A stretch of 64,000 bases of DNA from contig OW203766.1 in assembly GCA_934045905.1 (NCBI GenBank), forward strand, positions 16,858,309 through 16,922,308, given 5' to 3'. This DNA is from Leuctra nigra (lineage: Eukaryota; Arthropoda; Insecta; Plecoptera; Leuctridae). The position numbers and the translations under genes were made by a program. Below, in pieces: positions 38,401-47,400 of the stretch. Every line of letters starts with the position of its first letter. Position 1 is the stretch's first letter. A model generated the notes under the pieces. That model did no database searches. It had not been told where the DNA came from and saw only the letters and a program-made list of their open reading frames with translations.

Positions 38401-41400
38401 GGTGACCACCTCCCTCAATTCTTTCACACATTTCAACTTTGGTAACCCCGCAGTTCCTGTAGGTTGTCATGGTTACTCAGTTAGTCTCTGTGTTGCAGCC
38501 CGGGAGCAAAGTGCGTCCACCGTCGTGCGACATCCCCGAGGTGGAGCCTCTGCCGTGCGCCGTATGCCACATACCGTACACCGAGAACAGCGTGCCGTTC
38601 AGAGTCACCATGATCAAGTGCGCCGTATGCAAGTGAGTGCCATTGAGATCTGTACGTTGAAGGAAGGGGGAGAGAATACATACAAAATGGCTCCATTAAT
38701 TGGGAAATGTATTGAGTGACTGAGCTATTTTTGCACTTTTCTCGTAACATTAAATCAATTAAATTGTTTATACAAGAAATCTAGCCTGCTTTTAAATATA
38801 ATATAACTATTAACTGTAAGTATTTTTAAACATCAGTGTTATCTTGCATTCATACTAAATCAACGAAAATAACAGTGTTGAGTAGTAACTTAACGAAAGT
38901 AACGCGTTACCGGTAACGCGTTACATTTCAGGAACTTTAGTGGTAACTTAGTTCCTTTTTTTCAGTCAGGAACTTTAACTGATAAAGTTCCTTTATTGAT
39001 GTAACGTCTATATTACGTTACGTTACTTGCAAAGTTCCTTTTTTCGTTTGAACAGACTACTTTTTCAGCAATCTTCCCAAAATTTATTAACTTATACAGG
39101 CTTATACTTCCGGAGTAGCGATCTGCCATCAAAACAAGTTTCCATTGGCAGTCAGTGCAGCTGCATCATTGCATGAGTCATTGCTGTGGAATGTGCTTGC
39201 TCTCGCCAGGCCAGTGATGATAAGGGTGTGGGGAGGGGTAGAAGGAGGACCAATGAGAATCACTCTCCCTTCACCCCCTCACTTGACCTTGGCTTGTTGC
39301 AGTGTGACGTACGTAGCAGCTCATTTCTCCCTTCAACCATCGTCGCCATTACTTGTGCTGAGCATTGTTTATAACCTCTTCTAGTATTTCAATTTCGTTA
39401 CGTGTGAATTTCTATCTTTTGTAGATTTATATGGTGATAAAAAAATGCGTGAAAATGAAACTATTTGCCGTGATACTTTGTGCAGACAAAAATACTACAC
39501 TGCATGTATGACTACGTTTGAAACCACTATTACCCTGCCACAATATTCACGTTTTTTCCCTAAAAATCCATCGCGGTAACTTTAAAAGTAACTTTGCAAG
39601 TTACTTTTGGGTAACTGGTAACTTGTAAGTTCCTTTTTTCATGAAGTAACTTAACTTTAACTAAGTTCCTTTTTTGACCAAGTAACTTAACTTTAACGAA
39701 GTTCCTTTTCTCAAGTAACTTACTCAACACTGGAAAATAATAATAATAATTTAATTGCAATTTATTATTTATTAATAGGTAGATACACAGATTAGAAAAC
39801 CTAGTGTTTCTGGTGGCCGGATAATATAATTTTAATTAAAAAAATATATCATACATATGGAATATAGTAAGTAAATTAACTTTAAGGCACAAGACTCTAA
39901 GTAAGTACATAGGTACACAATGTAGTCACCCATATTTTAATTTCAGTAGGTACACTTGGCCAAACAAAACTTGAACGTTGACCAAATTTGAATGACTGCT
40001 GGTCATGTCCCATAACCAATCAAAGCTTGTTATTATCGTTGAAATGTGAGGTCACATACTAGAGTGAGACAATGAGATCGCTTTGACTGACTTCTGATGG
40101 GGCGATCTTACATTTATCAGCCTATCAGATTTATTGAACGTTCAAGTTTTGTTTGGCCAAGTGTACTATGGTGCGACAAATTAATTATGTAATTAAAATT
40201 GTTAGGTAAAAGACGACATTTAGATATCAAATGAACTGTGCCAACTGTAAGCTAAAATCGTGTTTAACCTGCTATTCTATGGCATCACACAATGAAAGTG
40301 AATGTCCTTGTCTCGCTCATCAGACGAGGTCGCGTGCCCGACGTGTTGTTCGCCACGATCGAGCCGATGGAGAGTCTGCCGCTGGTCGGCAAGGGCTGCT
40401 TCATCCAGGCGTACACCGTGAAGGCCAAGCGGGACAGCCACGGCGAACTCAACGCTACCGAGATCTCCGACGGTCTGCCCTTCCTCGAGTACGAGCTGCA
40501 TCGTCTCCTCGTCAACAAGCTCAAAGTCAAGGGGATGAACGCCATCTTCAAGCTCAAGGTTCAAGTGTCCATAGGTGCGTGACAATCATAGTGTTAATCA
40601 GGGACTGGAAACCTAATGAATTTCGGTTCCGGTTATAGCTCCGGTTATAATTCTTTAAAAATATCATATCTGGTTCCTGTAAAAATAAAGTAACGATTCT
40701 GGTTCCATTTGGGTTCCAATCTGTTCATTAAAATTTGAACTATAATTTTTCTTTTCTTTTCTTTTTAAATCGAGGTTTGGGAACATACAGGCACAGAATA
40801 TTCCATAAGTAAAGTAGTAAAAAATTGTCTAACATTAATTGACTCCGTGATTATTTATTTGAAAATCTGTAGGTAAATTGTAATACATAAATAAGTAATT
40901 GAGATTGGGAGGGCAATGAAGTAAAAATATTAAAAATTAAATATTTTAAAGAACCTTTATGGAACCGTTATGATGTTAAATATTGTTAAAGGTTCTTAAA
41001 AATTTATTATGGGTTCCGGTCCCAAAAAATACCGTTTTTTGGGGGTTTCAGTTCCAGTCCATTGTGTTAACTTGGCTGTATTATGCATTTCAACATCTTT
41101 TCAAAGGTCCACTTTACAGTAGGTACCAACATAATATTTGCATGATGTTCAGCCTCCTGTTGCTGATGTTGTTGATGTTGTTGTCAGGAGAGAAGCTGCT
41201 GGTCGGCCTGGCGACCGGCACCGCGGTGTTCCTGTCCGCGCTGCCTGCTCCTGCCGTGCCGCAGGTGTGCGCCGGCAAGTCCTGGTCCGACGACCGCAAG
41301 CTGGCCGACCTCCAGCGCAACATCCTCGACACGGTCAAGCGCAGCCGCGACGCGCTGCAGCTCGGCAAGGAGGTGGAGTCGGAGGGCGAGGAGTCGGAGG

Positions 41401-44400
41401 ACGATCTCACCGAGCTGGATCTCGCAGCAGGTGAGTGTCAAGCTGCTGCTACTTGATACAGTTATATCGAGAACTTGTCGCCATCATTGGCAAGATTTAC
41501 GTACACTTAACAAGAGTGAAAATGGTATTCGAAAGAAACTTATTAAGATTTGATGTCATCATTCCATGACGTCTATGCTAACGCGTCATCTAGCTCTAGC
41601 AGGTGAGCTCTGATTTCACTGATAATAACAAAGATTAATTGTCAAGGAACTTGACCAAAAGCCAATTCGTTGCGTTCAAAATCCGTTTTTACTGTGGCCA
41701 TGTTTACCTAATGGTGACATGTGGAGAAAATTTCAAATTATGTAGTCGGTTGATTAGTTTGTGCAGACATTTGACAACAAATGCATTACTAATATAACCT
41801 AGATTAAAACAGCTTGTTCTCTTAAAACATGGTACAATGAAGCCAAAATTTGCCTTGAATGGTATGTAACAGTGATAAAATACTGATTAGCTAAACAAAT
41901 CTTTTGCTGGAAAGATGATATTTGTAGGAATGTCCTCTATTCTCTATAGATGAGTGTGTGCAGAATCTTGGGGCAGAGTTGACCTGTATGTTTGCGTTGC
42001 CAGGCAACAAGGACTCGTGCGTGTTGGAAGTGGACGACTGGGAGAACATGGAGGTGGTGACGCTGCTCATCGACCCGCCCGACCCCCCCGGCTTCCACGT
42101 GGTCTCCACGGAGACGGTCCCGGAGGCAGAGTTGACCTGTATGTTTGTGTTGCCAGGCAACAAGGACTCGTGCGTGTTGGAAGTGGACGACTGGGAGGAC
42201 GTGGAGGTGGTGACGCTGCTCATCGACCCCCCCGACCCGCCCGGCTTCCACGTGGTCTCCACGGAGACGGTCCCGGGCCTGGACCATGGCGAGGTGGTCC
42301 GCAACCTGCAGATGTTCACGCAGGTGTGGCGGGCCAAGATACCGCTGAGTCAGAACCAGCAGGGGCAGTGTCAGAACCCGCTGCCCAGCGCCTACAGCCC
42401 GCACTTCCAAGTACGTACTAGTGACATGACACCATTTATAATTTATTACGTTCATGTAACAAACTATCTTCTTTTAATGGTCTCATTAGTCATTACTCAA
42501 ACTATAGTCTGTTCTGCCTTCTGATACATGCATTGTTCTCACTTACAATGGTCCTGACCTTATAAAAACCTAAAAGTTTCAAAACATACCTTAGCTGTGA
42601 AAATGTGAAAATGTATACACATTTCAGGATCTATTGGCTCTGCGGCAAAGCTGATACAGATCAGCTGATCGTATCAGCTTTGCCGCAGAGCCAATAAATC
42701 CTGAAATGTGTATACATTTTCACATTTTCACATTTTTTATTCTTTCGAAACTAATCTTTTTAGCCCTTAGAGAGCTAAGAGCTACAAGGTTGTAAACAAC
42801 CTCGAACAAGGGATGAGCAATAAATGGTCGAGGATACAATGAGAGCAAATGATTTTACGATACATTATAAAACGAGAACAATGAGTGTTTCTGCATCTAG
42901 AATCGGCTATAGTGGGTAGGTAGGTAGGTATTGCTATAAATTTAAACACCATTATTCTCTATCCCTTCATTTTATCAGTGTTGAGTAAGTTACTTGAGAA
43001 AAGGAACTTCATTAAAGTTAAGTTACTTGGTCAAAAAAGGAACTTAGTTAAAGTTAAGTTACTTCATGAAAAAAGGAACTTCCAAGTTACCAGTTACCCA
43101 TAAGTAACTTGCAAAGTTACTTTCAAAGTTACCAATGGATTTTTTTTAGGAAAAAAACATAAATATTGTAGCAGGGTACATTAGTTTCAAACGTAATTCC
43201 ATACAATGGAGTGTAGTATTTTTGTCAGCACATAGTATCACGGCAATAGTTTCATTTCCATGCATTTTCATCACCAATATAAATCTACAATAGATAGAAA
43301 ATCACACGTAACGAAATTGAAATACTAGAAGAGGTTATAAACAATGCTCTGCACAAGTAATGGCGACGATGGTTGAAGGGAGAATGAGCTGCTACGTTAC
43401 ACTGCAACAAGCCAAGGTCAAGTGAGGACTGAGGGGGTGAAGTGAAAGTGATTCTCATTGGTCCTCCCTCTACCCCTCCCCACACCCTTATCATCACTGG
43501 CCTGGCGAGAGCATGCACATTCCACAGCAATGACTCATGCAGCTGCACTGACTGCCAGTGGAAACTTGTTTTGATGGCAGATCGCTACTCCGGAAGTATA
43601 AGTTGGGAAATTTTAGGAAGATTGTCGAAAAAGTAGAGTCTGTTCAAACGAAAAAAGGAACTTTGCAAGTAACGTAACGTAATATAAAAGTTACATCAAA
43701 AAAGGAACTTTATCAGTTAAAGTTCCTGACAGAAAAAAAGGAACTAAGTTACCACTAAAGTTCCTGAAATGTAACGCGTTACCGGTAACGCGTTACTTTC
43801 GTTAAGTTACTACTCAACACTGATTTTTATCACCAGCTTCTTCAAGCACAATATTCGGTCTCTTATTCTGCCCTTTGACAGGAGAATTATTATTGTTGAA
43901 ATGAGCCATGAATTTATGTTTATTGAAAGTTTATTTACTGCTGCAAATGTGCTACATTTGTACACAAATATGATTAAAATGTGCTACAAATGTGGAAAGA
44001 AATGTGCTACTAGTGAAACAATGAAATAGGTAGAAAAAGGTGGTAGAGTTATACATAGGTATAAAAGCAGTGGAATTTGTCTTCATTTTTGGTATTCTTT
44101 GGAACCTGGTACGTTTTTTAGAGCGTTTGTAGGTAAAATTTGGAACTACGCTTTACCAGCAGAAGGGCAGAAGGTGACCATGAGATTTCGTGAATAGGTT
44201 GCAGGTGTTATTTAAAATATGTTATTTTCAATTCTTGTTGAATAAATTTTGACAAAGTAGGTACATAGTCAAATTGACAATACATGAGTGCGTAAGTTGA
44301 TTGCACACAGATGTTGAAGTCCATGTGGTTGCCACCAGGGTATGCTGCAGAGCGTGTTCTTCAAGCTGCGTCGGATGTCGCCCTGTGCCCTGTGCGACCT

Positions 44401-47400
44401 CCAGTTCAAGGTCATGATGTCCGAAGCTGACGAGATACAGTTGTCAGTCTACGGTACGTCACATCTTGTACATTTCCTACTCTAAAAAAATCAGAATAGC
44501 AGTTAATTGTATTATGACTAATCAGAATGTTTTGGAAGGTAACCAGGAGGTCTCCTCTAGAACGATTTTCCAATTCCATTCAGGTGGAATTCAGTCACAT
44601 AAGCGATAAGGATTAACATTGTATGGAATTGAATTCTAGTGGAATTGGGAATTTAAAAGTTCTAGAATAGGGTCCCAGAATGTCTCCAATTCTATTGTCT
44701 TGATTCAGTTGATCTAATAATGTTAATTGCTCGTCTCCATTTGAAATATATGGCATGAATATCTGTTTTTATGTACTTTTCACACCAACAGGTCAAACGA
44801 AGTAACAAATCAGGCTAATCTTTTCACAAAAGATGCATTACTATCCTCTTTGTTTACCTACCTATTGATTTATATTGGTTACGGGAAAATGTATTTATGT
44901 TTATTGTTTATATTACTCTTTATGATCGATAATCTGAAAGAAATGTACATGGTTAAGGTCTTCTATGAATTTTGAAGGCTCACACATAAACTTGTTTTAT
45001 AGTTTAATTAAAAATTTATAAAATCGAGCATGGAACAGAAGGTGGAAGGAATTCTACCATTCTTAATCTCGCTGTGTGTGTGAATAAATACGTTTTAGCA
45101 TTCATTTATAAATGGATGTTTGATATAAGGATCCCAGATTCTCCTCACCCACATCCACTGAAAGACCATGAAGTGAAGACTATTGCTGTTGTGTTGGCAG
45201 GCATGGCACTGGGTTTGGGCGAGCCAGCACGACCGGGCTCCAGACACCGCAAGCGTCCGCCAACGGGGAAGAAGTCGGACGACGTGGACCTCATGTTCAG
45301 CCTGGAGGAGGACCCCACGGTCGACCCCGCGTCCGTGTTCAAGGCTCGACCCTACTCGCCGTTCAGAGCGCGGACTTACTCCAACTCACTGCCACATCAT
45401 GTAGGTGTCTTGTCTTTGCATATGCCTACTTGAGAATACATCTTTTGAAACTGCTTACGATTTCAAGAAAACTTTAAAACTCTGAAAAATTTATCCAAAA
45501 TTTGAGAGGTTGGTCTCAAATTTTTAAAATATATTTATTATTTAATATTTATTATATATTTTCAACTTTTTCAAGTTTTAAACTATGGAAACGTAAACAC
45601 TAAACAGTCTCAAAATGAATTAGCCTCCAGTGGAGAGCGGCAGAAACTTGCAGATTTTCGAAGTTTTTGAGATTGACTTTGTGTGCTAAAAATATGTTAT
45701 TTTATGTAAATTTATATGTATTTACATGGATTTAATTTCATGGATTTATATACATTTTTGTGATTTTTTATTTATTTAAATATACTGGCAGGGGTTATTT
45801 TCTGTTTTTCTGTCATTTTTATTTTTGAAACAGCTGTAACAGCTATACACTGTGCAGCCATTTACATTGTGATCATAACAATGAAGACAGAGTTATTGCA
45901 TTTGGAATCTTTGCGATGGAAATGAGCACTAGGAATGTTGAGCCAAGTGTTCTCATTACTCGTGGTTGCATTGTGTTTCAGACGGCACCGAGCGAGCGTT
46001 ACGGCGTTGACCTCACTCCTCTGTCCTACGTGCCGGGCGGGAAGATCGAACGCTACCTCGGAAACCTCAACTTCTTCTTCATTCGGGAGAGTACATCAGT
46101 CAGAGAGGTTCGTTTCAAATAAACTCGTACCTACGTAGGTCTTTTAAGTGAGAGAAGCAAGTGTCTCCTTTGCTGTCTTTTGGCTTTCTTGGAGTCTCTT
46201 TTTGGAGTCCCTGCTATTTTTTTCTGGTTGTTGGTGCAAACAGGTCACAGTGTTCCTCTGATTCATCTGAAATTGTTCATACATGTAAAATCAACTTGTC
46301 TAGTGTGCTGTATACTTTTTGACTCCTGTGATGGGTTGGGAAAGTGCAAAAGCCAAAAATGATACATTTCCTCAGAATGTCTAAAAAAAAATTATTTCTA
46401 CCAAGTTAAAATTTTGCAAGGTCATCAAGACCAACATTATTCATTTGAAATATTTTCAGCCTGTCAAAATCTTGGAGATTTATTAATATTTTTAGGTAAT
46501 TTGCCAAATGTTGCATGCCCCAATGTACACTCAACAAATCTTAAAATGGTATTTGAACAAAACGGATTGGCTGCTTTTCAGATTCCTTGACAAACAATCC
46601 TTGTAGGTAATAATCAATGAAATCAGAGCTCACCTAAAGTTAGATGACGAGTTAGGATGATGACATAATTTTTTTTTCAACCAATCCATTTCTTTCAAAT
46701 ACATTTTATTAAATGTCGAGTGTAATTTTCAGCAAGCAACCTACAGCGTTTTTTTAATTTTCGTCTTGGCAAATGGATTAATGACTATGAAATATGGTTT
46801 TTACTGATTCCCTCAGTTAGGTGAATGCTAATAAATACCAACTGCAATGTGTTCCTCGAGAGTGGGACTCAAACCCACGACCTTCCGATATCCAGTCAGA
46901 TGCTCTACCAGCTGAGCTACCGAGGCATTTCACATTGCAGCGGCTGTGTTCCAATATAAGCTGCGTTAGCAACTTACCGATTTTGAAGATAGGGTCAGAA
47001 GACCGTGAATTTCATCCACGTTTGACAACTGACTAACTTCATTCGACTTGGATTTCTCATAAGCAGATGACAGCATATGTATGAATTTATATGGTTTTTA
47101 CTGATTCCCTCAGTTAGGTGAATGTTAATTAAAAACCAACTGCAATGTTGGTATACCAACAAACTTCTGACCCTATCTTCAAAATCGGTAAGTTGCTAAC
47201 GCAGCTAATATTGGAACACAGCCGCTGCAAGTGAACTGCCTCGGTAGCTCAGCTGGTAGAGCATCTGACTGGATATCGGAAGGTCGTGGGTTCGAGTCCC
47301 ACTCGAGGAAAATCTTTTCACATTGCAGTTGGTATTTATTAATGACTATGATTGTTTCCGTGTTGCAGTGTGGCGGCTTGAGCGGCTTCATCCACAGCTT

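Larger units (their letters stand above)
46804..47345. repeat. Inverted pair of tRNA-containing repeats (about 170-bp arms)
   Basis: Arms share AATAAATACCAACTGCAATG, the tRNA-like unit, GCAGCGGCTGTGTTCCAATA and CTTACCGATTTTGAAGATAG in opposite orientation, around a ~130-bp spacer. A fragment of the left edge (CTGATTCCCTCAGTTAGGTG) repeats at 47100. Confidence 0.8.
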
